From Ianthella basta (taxonomy: Eukaryota > Porifera > Demospongiae > Verongiida > Ianthellidae), in the NCBI GenBank assembly GCA_964019415.1, contig OZ025871.1:4047129-4111128 (forward strand): a stretch of 64,000 nucleotides of DNA, in the 5' to 3' direction. This document shows, in pieces, positions 34,977 through 47,325 of this stretch. The stretch's first letter is position 1. Every line of letters begins with the position of its first letter. Under the pieces are notes generated by a model. The model was not told the DNA's origin, ran no database searches, and worked only from the letters and a program-made list of their open reading frames with translations. The translations under genes and the position numbers were made by a program.

Positions 34977-35057
34977 ATTGGATGGAAGCAGCTGAGGTTC
35001 TCAAGAAGTACTGGCACAACAGTCCACAAGTAGATGATGGACACAGTGCAGAGGAAG
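34977..35057 (+). CDS. Gene C small exon after NACHT
   Basis: 27 codons, phase 1-1: DWMEAAEVLKKYWHNSPQVD then DGHSAEE. Acceptor TGTATGTTAG, donor GAGGAAG|GTACTA. It probably links the NACHT and LRR-like parts. Confidence 0.55.
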
Positions 35058-35663
35058 GTACTACGGGTTTGATCAACATTAATACAGAGAACGTGTTCAT
35101 TGTGTGTCTTAGTGTTGGATTGTGTGCAGGAGTTGAATTGTTAAATGCTCAAATGTTTTTAGTAGATTCACACTTGAATTGGCATTAATTTTGTAAGATG
35201 TTGAATTAGTACCTCACATTGTTTGATGTTAGAAAAGTAATATCTTTACTTAGTGCTGCTACAACACCTCCCCTCTAGCCACACACACTGGGCATGTGTA
35301 GTGTACTAGTCTACTATGCAAGGTGTCAGCTATCACTAACCAAATTTATATGAAGTTGTAAAGTTGGTGCTTGAGATGTTTTTTGCACATAAAGTAAAAT
35401 GAAACTTGTCTGTAGTCCACATACTAATGTGGTCTAACAGTATGGCCACTATCTAAGGCACCCATCTGCCTGAGTGCAGCTACTCTTGGTCTCTACTGGT
35501 ATCAATGCACTGTAATTCACCTCTAAAGCTGCTCCCTGTTGATAATCTTCAGGTTTGGAGGTCGAACAGTTAGCTAGATTAGACAAGTACTATTGTACTT
35601 AATACGTATGTAGAATCCATCTGATTTAGCATCACAAGAACTACATTTTACTGCTCTGTGTAG

Positions 35664-35794
35664 GTTGTACAGTGCATGGAGTGCCTCCCCAGATTACCCT
35701 GGAGAAAATCCCACTTGATGTTCTTTGTGAGACGTGGGAAGTCTTTGACCATACGGAACATCTTAACTGTGAAAGGGTGTCGGACCCACAACAG
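35664..35794 (+). CDS. Gene C exon X1 (LRR-like unit, GC donor)
   Basis: 131 bases, phase 1 to phase 0. It encodes GCTVHGVPPQITLEKIPLDV, LCETWEVFDHTEHLNCERVS, DPQQ. It aligns end to end with X2 (41415-41545, also 131 bases). The donor reads CAACAG|GCATGT where X2 has TTGGAG|GTATGT, so this intron would be of the GC-AG type. Phase agrees with Y1. Confidence 0.6.
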
Positions 35795-36024
35795 GCATGT
35801 TTTATATGAATGTTAAGTGTGTGACTTGACTAGTTGTGTCATTTGAAATCATATTATTTGTTTGCTGTACATGTGTTTCGACAGCAGCTTTCATGTTCTT
35901 CCCATCTCACTACATCTCCTCTCCTACATGAGTCCCGGTCTATTCAATGTGCAGCATGTTACCCTCTAATCGAGTACATGCATATTCTCAGCCTGCGTAA
36001 TGTGCTGATTCATTTTTATCGTAG

Positions 36025-36286
36025 GCACTAAACACTGGGTTTCTGGACAAGTTGGCCTCAGCATTGGCACAGAACAAGACAATGAAAGTGCTGAAACTGA
36101 CTGGTGCTGATGAGCGTGATTTTCGTTTACAGTCGAAGATAAAGGAAGGACAAGCTAAAGGAGACCTCACTCAGTGTTCAGTTATGAAGCATTTTATTGA
36201 GCATCTCCTACTGGGAGTCTCTCTGAATACGACCTTGGAGAGGGTGGAGCTGGACTTTCCTCCTTGGTTGTCAGGTCACATCAAGT
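36025..36286 (+). CDS. Gene C exon Y1 (LRR-like)
   Basis: 262 bases, phase 0 to phase 1. It encodes FLDKLASALAQNKTMKVLKL and FIEHLLLGVSLNTTLERVEL, two LRR-type strands (LxxLAxAL..N.TLxVLxL), ending DFPPWLSGHIK. Donor CAAGT|GTGAGT. Paralogue of Y2. Confidence 0.7.
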
Positions 36287-37992
36287 GTGAGTTATTGTTG
36301 CAGTGTTGGACCTCTTCTATATCTGCTGTTGCTAATGGCAGCTATTTGGCTATTGTGCTGTTGTACGTTGATGGCAATGCACTGCTTGCTGCACAGAACT
36401 TTAGTTTTCAGAATCTTCTGTACCCTTTACTTCGAGATAGAGAAGAGTCATTGACTTTCTATGCCTTTGGTACACAGCATGCTTGAACAGCACCCTTTAC
36501 TGAGAATCGATATGCCTCAAGCATGGTATAGATCTAGGTGTCATGCATGGTTGCATCACAACCATCGCTGTTTCTAAATCTGTTGATCACGCCAGTTGCC
36601 TCACACCATGGTCTATTTCGTTGAGCTTTGCCCTAAATTGGATTTATGCCTGGGTTCTAAGTCCAACTGGGCTCTAACTAAGGCATGGTGTTTGTGCTCT
36701 GGTATAGCCAGGCTGGACTATTTATAAGTGAAACACTATTAGTAAATAATGGTACAGTGAAACCTGTTGAAGATGGTCACTCTCTAAACCCCGAATAGCA
36801 CTAATACATTACAATCTACCTCTGCCCAGCAGCCACCTCTATATATAGGTTAAATTTGATCTGGCCCATAGGTGGCTGTTGTAGGTTTCCTTGTATATAC
36901 ATATGCCATGCTCAGTTCCACTGCACATATCTCACCTGTCACTGTGCATGGCTATATGTATACAATGCATGGGGTGCCCAGCTTACTTGTTCCATTGCCG
37001 ATTAGAGTGGAGCAACAAATTGACTGCGAGCCCTGGCAGAGAACTAGCCAGCTTTCGATGACCCTGCACATAAAATTGGTGTAGTAAAGTTGTCTGCCAG
37101 TGAGTAGCTGACTTGCTGCATCTGCTGCTGACCTGTAGAAACCTGCTTATGGGGTAGCAAGCTGTACTGATGCCCATTTTGACAAACAGCCACACACTGT
37201 TCAGAGACAGATACGTACTAATGTCTTAGTCAGACAGTGCAGACCGCTTCCAATAATGATTGTACATGTTCTGACACTAATTTTTCAGCCTGATCAGCAA
37301 TTAAATGTTCAGTTACACTTACCTTTTGGTTTTAAGCATTGACAAATTTTCCAAGTGTCAGATTAATGATTGTAGCTATGTAATTGAACATTTGATTTCA
37401 AACAAAAGTACAACCAACTTCTGTTAATCTGTCTTGGATTCAGACTCGTAATTATAGGTATAATTGTTCACGAAACAACTCTTGCTTTAAATTGGTACTC
37501 CTTGCAGGCTGGATACCATGGGAGAACCATGAGATACCTGTCCTGTTTGTTCTTGTCACACCTCAGCAATGTCACATGACTGGTGTTTTCAATAGTAGTT
37601 CTGCTGCTATTTTCTCGAATGTCAAAATAGTGTCTTGATGCTTCAAGGGTGGATCCAGGGGTGTTTCCAAGGTTTCCAGAAACTGGTCAGATTATCTTTG
37701 GCTAGGATTTTCAACTATCAGTCATACAGCTAACTAGCTAACCAATGGTAGACCCACTCACTCTCCTTACCTCTGACTACAATTCACAGAATATAACCAA
37801 CCAAGATAGCCACTCACTCTCTTTACCTTTGACTAGTAGTTTCAACCATCTACAGAACTAAACAACTGCATTGAAGCCGTGTATTCATTGCCTATATTAA
37901 ACGATCCTTCATTTTGAAATGATGACATCATCATTTCTGTAATGTCATATGCAATTGTGAAAGTAACTAATAACAGTTTCCTGTTGGGCTTG

Positions 37993-38082
37993 TTGCTTTG
38001 CCATGTGAGGATCACATGGGATTACTGTTATGTCAACATATGACTCTGCAATTCTCATGTGATCCCCTCATGGCAAAGCAGT
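37993..38082. repeat. Short foldback, 32-bp arms
   Basis: TTGCTTTGCCATGTGAGGAT...and its near-exact inverse (38050-38082) around a 25-base centre. Confidence 0.75.
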
Positions 38083-39264
38083 TAACCTTTTAGGAAGCCC
38101 TGAAAACTATGCAAATGAACTGCCATCCCTGCACACTCTCGATTTGAACTAGTGCATCTTAGCTGTAAGCTGACAATTGGGATGAGCAGTGGAAGGTACT
38201 AAAACAGCAGCACCTTGAAAACACTGGTAGCAAGCACTTAAGCATAACACCATCTAACTAAAGAAATTGTCGCATTGCCAAACACCAATGCTTCAACCCT
38301 GATGGTAACAGAGCCAGAAATTTTCCCAAACATCTACCATCTTCCCAGCATTTTAGCAGACAACATCATGTGAAGTAAAGCACTGTTTTCTTCATTTATG
38401 ACATCTTAAACATACCTACGTATATAGCACAAAAGGGAGGACAGGCTTAAAGGACTAGCACTTGTGCACATTCACCAACACATCACTATAGAAAATCACA
38501 TTAATGCGGTAGCGAAAGACTTTGCTACCATACATCCATGTCGAATGAGGTTAGCTAACATTTCTAAAAATTAAATTATTTGCGTAATTGCAAAACTACA
38601 TTTGAATGTTTTCATTAAATTATACTTGTTGATATGCTATAACTTGCACCTTATACGTAGTAGTGATATTATATGGTATATACTCTATTTAGAAACTAGT
38701 CACAACACTTTCTAAATCTGCCCTTGTGCTCGGCCTTCTTTCAATCACGTGTTGTATCGCTAAATCTCATGGCAGCATCAGACACTGTATTACCACTAGA
38801 GCTCGTGCCAGCACTATTAAACAATGGATGCTCTGACTGTGTTGGAGAATGCTTCAACCAGCCAGACAACGGTACAAAATGGCTAGTCGTGTGATACATA
38901 CACTATGTCTGGATTTGTGTGATGACAGAAAAATATAATTATTTGCCTCTGCTGTTTTCCCTCACCAATTAATTGCCATAAGCAGAACTACAATTAGCAG
39001 CTAAAGTGATTCGATATGTATATTATACATTTGTTTATGATCTATGGCACTTAAATACTGTCTAATTGGTGTCTCTAAATTATAGACCACCTGGTACTCT
39101 GGCTCTAAATCTATCCAGATACATATACTTCTTGAATGGCACTTAACTATAAATTACAGCAAGGCATGCAAGATATTTAGCTATTAGATATACGGGCATA
39201 ACTAGGCATTGGAGACTGAGGATGCAAATGCAAAAATGGCCCATGATGTCATCGCTACTATGCT

Positions 39265-39640
39265 AATGTCATCAGTCCGGTGGCATTATAAAATGGATGC
39301 TGTAGCCAAGGGATTAGTAGCAGACTTTCTAAGTGCAATTGGCAAGTTACTAACTCGATGAATGGCCACATTACCAGTCTGAAGCTGAAGTGCAGAATGC
39401 CTCTTTGGCTCCGTAGGAAATGAAGCAAAGCCTTAACAGAGATGGGTCCAGAGAGACCTGTAAAGAGAGTATATGAAGTGGAGATGGAAGGAGGAAGAGG
39501 AAAAGGGCAGCCAAGAAAAGATGGGATGATAATTTTTAATCGATGACATACCAATAATATTACATAACTGTACGTAGCAATTCATCTTTTTATAGTTACT
39601 ATCATAAGGACAACCTCCTGCATAGGAGAAATTGATTGAA
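39265..39640 (+). mobile_element. RTE-type LINE, 5'-truncated
   Basis: Keeps the end of the reading frame (GPERPVKRVYEVE, then the RGRPRKRW-like motif near 39490-39530) and the 3' sequence GGACAACCTCCTGCATAGGAG with an ATTGATTG tail. Same family as the element at 52.4-55.5 kb. Frameshifted. Confidence 0.6.
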
Positions 39641-40616
39641 ATAGTCTAGACTATTGTCTAGGCCTTGCCAATTCAGTGAAACAGCAACTTCTGAGTGCAA
39701 GGCATAACAATGCAGTGGCAGATGGACAATGGCAATTTGTGAAACGGCAAACAATTATTGCATCATATTTGACTGAAAGTTGGTTCCTGGAGGTCTTGGA
39801 ATTGGGCTGAGTAGTAGCATCACTGCAGAGGAATAGACATGAAGCCATGCCTCTGTAGTGAAGCAAATGGTAAAGAATGATAGTGATGCAGTGTGATAGG
39901 AGCATTTAGGTTTTAGTCTGAACTTAGTGAGTCACCACATAATTGTCACACAGGCTGTTAGATTGCCTCAGGGGACACAGAAATGTGGTTTTATTTCCAC
40001 GGATATGAGAGCGGAATCACGATTGTCTAGTGGATCTACAGTGTAGAGCTGTCAACTATTGTGTATAATTGCTTCAAAATTCAACCTGTGCATGAGTGTG
40101 ACGCAATGGAATCCTCTTTTACTGTAGATTTCCCGTTACGTTCACTTAGCCATTATATACTTTTCCATTATACACATTGTGTGAGAAGACTGTATGCTTT
40201 GTCATGTGTCCTGTCTGGTCACTCCGTGGTCCTATCTGGTCAATCCACTGTTCATGATGGAAGAAGAGTGAGGAGAAACTGCTAGCTGTTCAGAAGGTTA
40301 GCCAGAATTCACAGAAAAGGAGGGGCCACTCCTCCAACTATCTCACATGCAACTGCCTGTCAATCACTGCGGACAGTGCGCACATATGTACTTTGAGCAA
40401 CACCCATGGGAACTATGGGTATACTCAATGGACTTCTATGGGCTTATTAGAGACTTCCCATTAAAGAGCAATGAATCGAAGACAGACGACATTAATGATT
40501 ACGTTAATTAATGCATGTGTGTCCATACAGTTACAGTTACATGAAAATTGTATATAATTATATGCAAATGCTCATGCATTGTCAGTGAGTATTGATAACT
40601 TCAATTATCTTAACAC

Positions 40617-40653
40617 TAGCAGGGAAGCCCACTTTTGGCGGGCTTCCCTGCTA
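40617..40653. repeat. TAGCAGGGAAGCCC hairpin
   Basis: Perfect 14-bp stem TAGCAGGGAAGCCC/GGGCTTCCCTGCTA with a nine-base loop; the loop and stem together contain GGCGGGC, as in the hairpin at 26853. Confidence 0.85.
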
Positions 40654-41414
40654 TGGCACACTGATGAAGGCTACCTGGCGCCTGCACAATGACGATGGCT
40701 ACTCGGGGACCAGCATGTTGACAACAGCTGTGTGGGTCCCAGTATGTCATCTCTGACTCCTTTTGCATGTCAAAGCCAGTGCATTGTACTTCAGTGCGCC
40801 ATGCAGACTGACAATAATTGGTGTATTCAAACAGGGAAAATGAACATTATTGTTAAAGCCCAGAAAAGGAGAAAAAACAGATGCACTGTAATTGTTGTGT
40901 TTCTCTGTTATACACTTAGTAACTGGAATAGGCACCTCAGATTGGGCAACACAATTTCCATAGTGACAATTAGCACAACAATGGTGGCAGCCATTTTCTA
41001 TCATACTACATGTGCATTTCTATCATGCTACGCACTAGGTGGGGCTTGCTTGGGCTCACCCGAATAAAATGTCGGTCCGCTGCCAATGAGAACTGGAAAT
41101 TGAAGGATATCTACCTAAGAACAGTAAGAGGACGATTTCGACCAGTGGAGCATACTTTCCTTCCTTTCTTAATAATCCCTGCAAGTATGGTGGCATTCTG
41201 TTCATTAGTTTTTGCGTGAAAGCAAAAAAACAAATGAACGAACTGAATTATATAGATTTCGGTTATCCAAACACCCTGCAGTCCCAACAGGTTCTGATAA
41301 GTGACTTCCTACTGTATTATGAAATGCATTCAGCTGAGCTGTACACTCTATTATCTTTCATGCATATGGTTGTATGCTATTTCCAGTTTTGTGTCATATC
41401 CATTTCTTCTGTAG

Positions 41415-41545
41415 GTGATAATGCACAAGAATTCAGGGAGAGCATCTCTTTAGAGGGTTTCCCACTTGATATTGTGTGCAATGTAGTGGAAATCGTTGAG
41501 CATGTGAAAATTCTTCAGTGCGTGGGCATTACCAATCCATTGGAG
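41415..41545 (+). CDS. Gene C exon X2 (LRR-like unit)
   Basis: 131 bases, phase 1 to 0: DNAQEFRESISLEGFPLDIV, CNVVEIVEHVKILQCVGITN, PLE. Same length, phase and pattern (SLE.(F/I)PLD(I/V)(V/L)C...E) as X1. Canonical acceptor CTTCTGTAG and donor GGAG|GTATGT. Confidence 0.6.
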
Positions 41546-43199
41546 GTATGTCAACTGTATGCATCTCTATGTGCACTCTCTCTTCTGCATCCTTGTCACA
41601 CCTACACCTAGCTGGACTATATTGAAATAAGCAAGGACCATTTATGCTTTTATTTAACTTTGGCTTCAAATACTAAACTTGTCAAAGTCTTTCTTCCATT
41701 GAATGTAACCAGTTGCGTAAGAGCATATCTTGCCACAAGAGGTATGGCTTCTGTTTCATGTCTTCATTTCGATGATCAGTGATGCAACTATCAGAGTACT
41801 GTCTATTATACCCGATATATATGATACACCCATAATTATTATGTATAAAATGTAAGTAGCCCAAACACATAGTATATTGGTCAAGTGGCAAAAGCACTGC
41901 TGCTTAGGAAGTTAGCATGCTGCAATGTTCTCGCTCTTTCACTATTACTGCATGTAGTTGTTCAAAGCCAGGCACTAGTAGTCAGGTGGGTGTGGTCCAC
42001 TCTTTGTGTTGAAGCACTTAGTTATTTGCAGCCTAGGAGTTGATGGCCCTTCATGTAGTGCATGTTGGTTGCCACTGTAAGCACATCTATTGTCAGTGTG
42101 ATGTTCACTCCAACCATGCAGTGCAAGAGACTGCATGGTTGTACACACATACCATTTATTGGCATTGTTTGTAAGAGACTAAGCAATTTACAGTACATTT
42201 TACTGCAAATTTGGTGCTCTACTTTGAGGATTTGCATGTACGTATGTAGTACACAGCATACCACCTAGTGGGATTGTTTGTGCATGCATGGGTGGTGCAT
42301 TAAACTTGCTTTAGTTGTAGGAGGTCCTCCCACTGCATGCAACATGCCGCTAGGCTACAGTGTGTCGGGGTAGCTGTGGACTTTGCTCCTATCCTTGTGT
42401 GGATGAAGTTCTTCTCCTAACTGATCAGAAATGATGTGACCAGCAGTGTGAATACTGATGTCAGTGTGAACGTCATAGTAAACAAGTAGGCTGAGCACTG
42501 ATTGGTGTGGAGGTCACTCTGTATTTTTAACAGTGACTTGCAGTCAGCTCTAGTTACATGTATACTTCCAACTGGAATGAGTGCAGTGTCTGATAATGAT
42601 GGGATGGTTTTGTCCAGAAAGTTCGGATATAGATGTGTGATATTGTAAATGATAAGAACTGTTTGTAATGGTGTTCATTACAGTAGCTATAGTAATGGTG
42701 CACCAAGTAGGGGGAAGCACTAGTTGTCAGTGACACATGAGTGCAATACAGTGTGTTTACCATGACACACTATTGCAGTGTCTATCTTGTGTTATTTACA
42801 GTAACTTTATGTATGTACACTGCTGTACAGGTTGTTCTGCACACTGGTATGCATCTCAGACATAACTTATTGTAAAGTGCAATGTGTATGAATGTGGAAG
42901 GTTTTCAGGTAGCCAACACATGTAGCATGCTTGGAAGATGAAGAATTCATGTCACAATCTGCTTGTTATCTCTGTATTTGGTATGTTTGGTATTCACTGT
43001 AACATAATTAGATACATAAGACATGGCACATTACTTGTGCATGGCCAATTTGCTGGCTTCTGATCGAGTGGATCCATGTGTGCACCTTTTGCTGAACATC
43101 CACAGTACACATTTGACCACTTGTGCATAGACTACCTAGCTGTGTTCAGTCCAGCACTCTATTTAGAATGTGAACAGCATACTCCACTCAAACTAACAC
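41546..43199 (+). other. Intron X2-Y2, left part
   Basis: Start of a 14-kb intron. No coding signal. 42950-43199 is distantly related to 50380-50500. Confidence 0.4.
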
Positions 43200-43204
43200 A
43201 CAGT

Positions 43205-43465
43205 TGTAGTGCTCGTGTACGGATGGTTCGATCACGGACTGGACACTCGTGAACAACAATATTATTCAGCAACTCAACCGTACAGAACAATAGGACAATA
43301 AGCACGTGTAGTCACATACATAGTAACAGTTAACACATTACACCAACCATAATAGGTAGCCATGCTAAGTACAGTAACATAGTACTAAAGATAGAACACA
43401 CACTTAATAAACACCTAAAGACTACAGACTGTCACTGCAGTACTGTAAGTCAATCAGATACCACA
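43205..43465 (-). repeat. 3' LTR (261 bp)
   Basis: TGTAGTGCTCGTG...GATACCACA. It lacks 41 bases that the other LTR has after CAACAATA. The reading frame of the element ends inside it. Confidence 0.92.
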
Positions 43466-46400
43466 TCTCCCTTTCTCCAGTAAGTCAACCGGGGAGGTGG
43501 ACCGACACGTGTTCCGGTTTGCGACCGGGTAGTGACACGATCACGTCCAGAGTCATGTTCTGACTGTGTCACATTCTCTGAGTTGTCAACAGCAGGACGA
43601 GGTGTGATATGGAACTGATTTCTGCGGACCACTCCAGAGGGTGTCTGGATGATGTAGGACCTTGGTGTGTTAGCTGGTCCAATGACACGTCCTGGGTCAG
43701 TTCGATCTTGGGTATGTACCCATACTGTTTCTTCTGGTGGCAATGACTCTTGAGAACGGACTCGATGGTGATGATCGTAATCAGTCTTCTGGCGTTCTTT
43801 CAGCTCTCGGTCCTTCTTTCGGAACACTGGTAGATAGGACCATTCTGGGATGAAGGTGCTAGGGTGCTGAGGGATCTCGCTCCGGATCTTCCTCCCCATC
43901 AGCAATTCAGCTGGGCTGTACCCACACCAGGGTAATGGCGTACTCCTGTAGGCCAGCAATGCTGAATACGGGTCTGATGACTTTGAGAGAAGGCTCTTGA
44001 CAGTCCTGACCATCCTCTCTGCCAGACCATTACTCTGAGGGTAACGTGGGCTGCTCGTTGTGTGTGTGAAGTTGTACTCACAGCTGAATTTGGCGAATTC
44101 CTGTGAGCTGTACTGCGGCCCATTGTCGCTTACCACTGTGGCAGGTATGCCATGGCGAGAGAAAATGGCTTTGAGAGCCTTGATGACGCTGGCAGAAGTT
44201 GTGGTGGATAGGGTTTGGACTTCCACGTATCGAGAGAAGTAGTCCACCACGAGCAGATACGTCTTGCCATCCATCTCGAAGAGATCAGATGCTACCTTCT
44301 CCCATGGATGTTGGGGTAGGGGTGTACAGATAAGTGGTTGGCGAGGGGCTTGTGCTGCCTTACTGCATTCAGGACACTTGTGGATGAGGTTCTCCAGCTG
44401 TTGCTTGACTCCTGGCCACCAGACTGCAGAAGTGACTCGCAGTGAGCACTTAGTGATCCCCTGATGTCCACTGTGGATCTTCTGCAAGGTCTGCTTTTGA
44501 AGACTTTGGGGAACGACGATGCGATGGCCACGTAGGAGAAGGTCGTCGTTAAGAGTCAGTTCTCCACGTACAGGCCAATATGGTTGTAGCTTCTCAGGTA
44601 CTTGGTGTTTGTGCTTTGGCCATCCATTCTGACAGAGTTGAATGAGGTCTGCACAAACTGAGTCTGTGAGTTGTGCAGTACGGTACTCCTGTAAACGGTC
44701 TGTGCTGGCTGGCAAGGCAGACACAACAGTGTGGACAAACTGCTCGATGTGCTCAGTCTGAGGGTCTCCAGATGCAGATAGTGGTGCACGGGACAATGTA
44801 TCAGCAGTGTAAAGTTCCTTGCCAGGCACATGGCAGATTGTGTAACTGAAACGCATCAGTCGTAGGCGAAAGCGGAGAATCCTGGGTGGCAGACAATCCA
44901 GATGGGTCGTTCCAAGCAATGGGACGAGGGGCTTGTGGTCTGTCTCCAACTGGATCGTTTTGCCCAGGACATAGTCTTCAAACTTCTCACATGCCCAGAC
45001 CAAGGCCAGAGCTTCTTTCTCGATTTGAGAATACCTGCGTTCTGTCTCAGTCATAGACTTGGACGCGTAGGCAACAGGCTTCCAAGCTTCATCATGGCGT
45101 TGGAGGAGAACGGCTCCCAGGCCATATGCGGATGCATCAGCGGTGATCTTGGTGGGTGCATCCTGGTCGTAAAGGGCTAGAGTGGTGGGGCGGGCCAACT
45201 CTGCTTTGACTGCTTCGAAGGCTTCATCTTGGGCAGGTCCCCAGAGCCAGGCGCGTTTGCTGCCAAGGAGCTCTCGAAGGGGCTGTGACAGTTCAGCAAT
45301 CTTGGGTGAAAATTTGCCCAGTTGGTTGGTCATCCCCATGAAGCGACGTAGTTCCGTCTGTGAGCAGGGCTTGTCCATAGAAAGAATGGCCTCAGTTTTT
45401 TGGGGATCTGGCGAAATGCCCTTTTGGTTGATGACATGTCCAAGGAAATGGATCTCAGTCTTGTTGAATTCACACTTGTCAGCATTTAGTGTGAGGCCTG
45501 CTGCTTGAATCTTTGTCAATGCAGCTTTCAAACGGCTATCATGCTCCTGTTGAGTGTGGCCAAAAATCAGGACATCATCCATGTGGCAGAGTGCTCCATC
45601 CTGACCAGCAAGGATCTGACTCATACGGCGTTGAAAGTGCTCCGGTGCACTGCTGATCCCAAAGGGTAGCTTGTTGAAAGCGTACCTCCCAAATGGAGTG
45701 ATGAATGTGGTGAGGCTGCGCGACTCTTCTGACAGAGGGATCTGCCAGAAGCCACTGTTGGCATCTAGCTTGCTGAAGGTAGTGGCTCCAGCTAGCTGAG
45801 CTAGTGTTACATCAACTTTTGGCAATGGATGAACTTCACGGAGCACGCTCTCGTTCAGCTGGCGGTAATCTACGCAGATTCTGAGGGCACCTGATGCTTT
45901 TGGGACCACCACCATCCCAGCACACCATTGTGTGGGCTCCTCCACAGGTGAAATGACACCAAGGGATTGCATGCGGGACAGTTCATTCTGGACCTTCTTC
46001 CTCAGGGGAATTGGAACATTACGTGGGGTGTAAAGAGCAAATGGTTTTGCATCAGGTTTCAGCTGAATGACATAGCTGTCACCCTTGAGTGTTCCTAGGC
46101 CAGTGAAGAGTGAGGGGTATTGGTGGGGGATGGGGGTCTGGTCTGTGATAGGCTTAGAGACAGTGTCGACCTGGGTTAACACATGCAGGGCCCGGATAGC
46201 AGGTAAGCCTAACAGGTTGTGTTTCACCTTCTGCAAGATGAAAATAGCTTGTGTGCATTGCTTGTCTTGATAGGCTAACCTGACTGTCGTCTCACCAAGA
46301 ACTTCCAGAGGGCTTTGATCTGGTCCGTACAGCTTCTTGGTGGGTGGCTGTAGTGCTTCCAATCCTAGGGCCTTGCTGACGTCCTCAGAAATGACTGTCA

Positions 46401-47304
46401 CCTCGGCACCTGTATCCACCTTGAAATTCACATTCTGACCGTTGACTTGTATGTCACAAGTCCAAACGTTGCCGTCTCGCGAGCTGAGTGTGCTCAGGTA
46501 GGCAATGTCATCAAATTCTTGCTCAGGCATGGGGGTGTCCGTGACTTCTGCAACAGATTTGGACCTGCAATGAGCAGCAAAGTGTCCTTTGTGCTTGCAC
46601 TTGTTGCACTGGACGTCTCTGGCAGGGCATTGGTGGCGGGGGTGAGGGCTTCTCCCGCATCGTGAGCATGGCTGGCTAGGCTGTTGTCTTGCAGCAGGGG
46701 ACTTTGGGGGTTTCTTACCCTTGTGGCTTGACTTGCGGACTTGATCAATTGAAGTGACTTTGGTGTTCCCCAGGATCTCTTGGTGTTCCCTGACTGCCTC
46801 CCTTTGGCGGCTGAGGGTCTTTGCCTTCTCTAGGGTAAGATCGGGGTCTAGCTGCATCCTCTGAGACAGGGCTTGATCGCGGATGCCGACAACAATGCGA
46901 TCGCGGATCATTTGATCTTGTAGAGCACCATACTCACAGTTCTCCACGAGCTGATACAGGCTGGTAATGAATTCTTCCGCCGACTCACCGTCCTCTTGGG
47001 AACGTCGGTTGAAGCGCGCGCGCTCAAATATGATGTTCTTTCGGACTTTGAAGAAACTGTCAAATTTGGCGATCACCGAGCCGAACGTCTTCCGCTCGTC
47101 TGCGGAGATGTCTGTCGATGTCAGGACGTCCTCTGCTGTCTCTCCCATACAATAGAGCAGCGTGGACACTTGCTTCGTGTCTCCCTCCGTGGCGAGGCCA
47201 GATGCTTCACGGAACTGCTGGAAGCGTCGTCTCCAGCGGGGCCACTCGTCGGGGGACTTGAAGTCGAAGGGCGCTGGGGGCTGCAAACGGACACTGCTAG
47301 CCAT
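43450..47304 (-). CDS. Gag-Pol polyprotein of the LTR element
   Basis: 1284 codons in a single frame, no frameshift. Gag (about 1-190); two CCHC knuckles, C213-C216-H221-C226 and C233-C236-H241-C246; aspartic protease DTGA at 297-300; reverse transcriptase with MDD at 575-577; RNase H with D723 and D789; integrase HHCC at H944, H947, C977, C980 and D1007, D1060, E1096 (35 residues between the last two). HSGHQGITK and the single frame point to the Mag-type branch of Ty3. All key residues are present. The start lies 21 bases inside the 5' LTR border and the stop lies in the 3' LTR. No env. Confidence 0.92.
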   Translation of the reverse strand: MASSVRLQPPAPFDFKSPDEWPRWRRRFQQFREASGLATEGDTKQVSTLLYCMGETAEDVLTSTDISADERKTFGSVIAKFDSFFKVRKNIIFERARFNRRSQEDGESAEEFITSLYQLVENCEYGALQDQMIRDRIVVGIRDQALSQRMQLDPDLTLEKAKTLSRQREAVREHQEILGNTKVTSIDQVRKSSHKGKKPPKSPAARQQPSQPCSRCGRSPHPRHQCPARDVQCNKCKHKGHFAAHCRSKSVAEVTDTPMPEQEFDDIAYLSTLSSRDGNVWTCDIQVNGQNVNFKVDTGAEVTVISEDVSKALGLEALQPPTKKLYGPDQSPLEVLGETTVRLAYQDKQCTQAIFILQKVKHNLLGLPAIRALHVLTQVDTVSKPITDQTPIPHQYPSLFTGLGTLKGDSYVIQLKPDAKPFALYTPRNVPIPLRKKVQNELSRMQSLGVISPVEEPTQWCAGMVVVPKASGALRICVDYRQLNESVLREVHPLPKVDVTLAQLAGATTFSKLDANSGFWQIPLSEESRSLTTFITPFGRYAFNKLPFGISSAPEHFQRRMSQILAGQDGALCHMDDVLIFGHTQQEHDSRLKAALTKIQAAGLTLNADKCEFNKTEIHFLGHVINQKGISPDPQKTEAILSMDKPCSQTELRRFMGMTNQLGKFSPKIAELSQPLRELLGSKRAWLWGPAQDEAFEAVKAELARPTTLALYDQDAPTKITADASAYGLGAVLLQRHDEAWKPVAYASKSMTETERRYSQIEKEALALVWACEKFEDYVLGKTIQLETDHKPLVPLLGTTHLDCLPPRILRFRLRLMRFSYTICHVPGKELYTADTLSRAPLSASGDPQTEHIEQFVHTVVSALPASTDRLQEYRTAQLTDSVCADLIQLCQNGWPKHKHQVPEKLQPYWPVRGELTLNDDLLLRGHRIVVPQSLQKQTLQKIHSGHQGITKCSLRVTSAVWWPGVKQQLENLIHKCPECSKAAQAPRQPLICTPLPQHPWEKVASDLFEMDGKTYLLVVDYFSRYVEVQTLSTTTSASVIKALKAIFSRHGIPATVVSDNGPQYSSQEFAKFSCEYNFTHTTSSPRYPQSNGLAERMVRTVKSLLSKSSDPYSALLAYRSTPLPWCGYSPAELLMGRKIRSEIPQHPSTFIPEWSYLPVFRKKDRELKERQKTDYDHHHRVRSQESLPPEETVWVHTQDRTDPGRVIGPANTPRSYIIQTPSGVVRRNQFHITPRPAVDNSENVTQSEHDSGRDRVTTRSQTGTRVGPPPRLTYWRKGDVVSD

Positions 47305-47325
47305 CTCGCTGCACTTCTGACACCA

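Larger units (their letters stand above)
36287..41414 (+). other. Gene C intron Y1-X2
   Basis: 5.1 kb holding a 90-bp foldback (37993-38082), a truncated RTE copy (39265-39640) and a hairpin (40617-40653). No further X or Y exon was found here. Confidence 0.45.
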
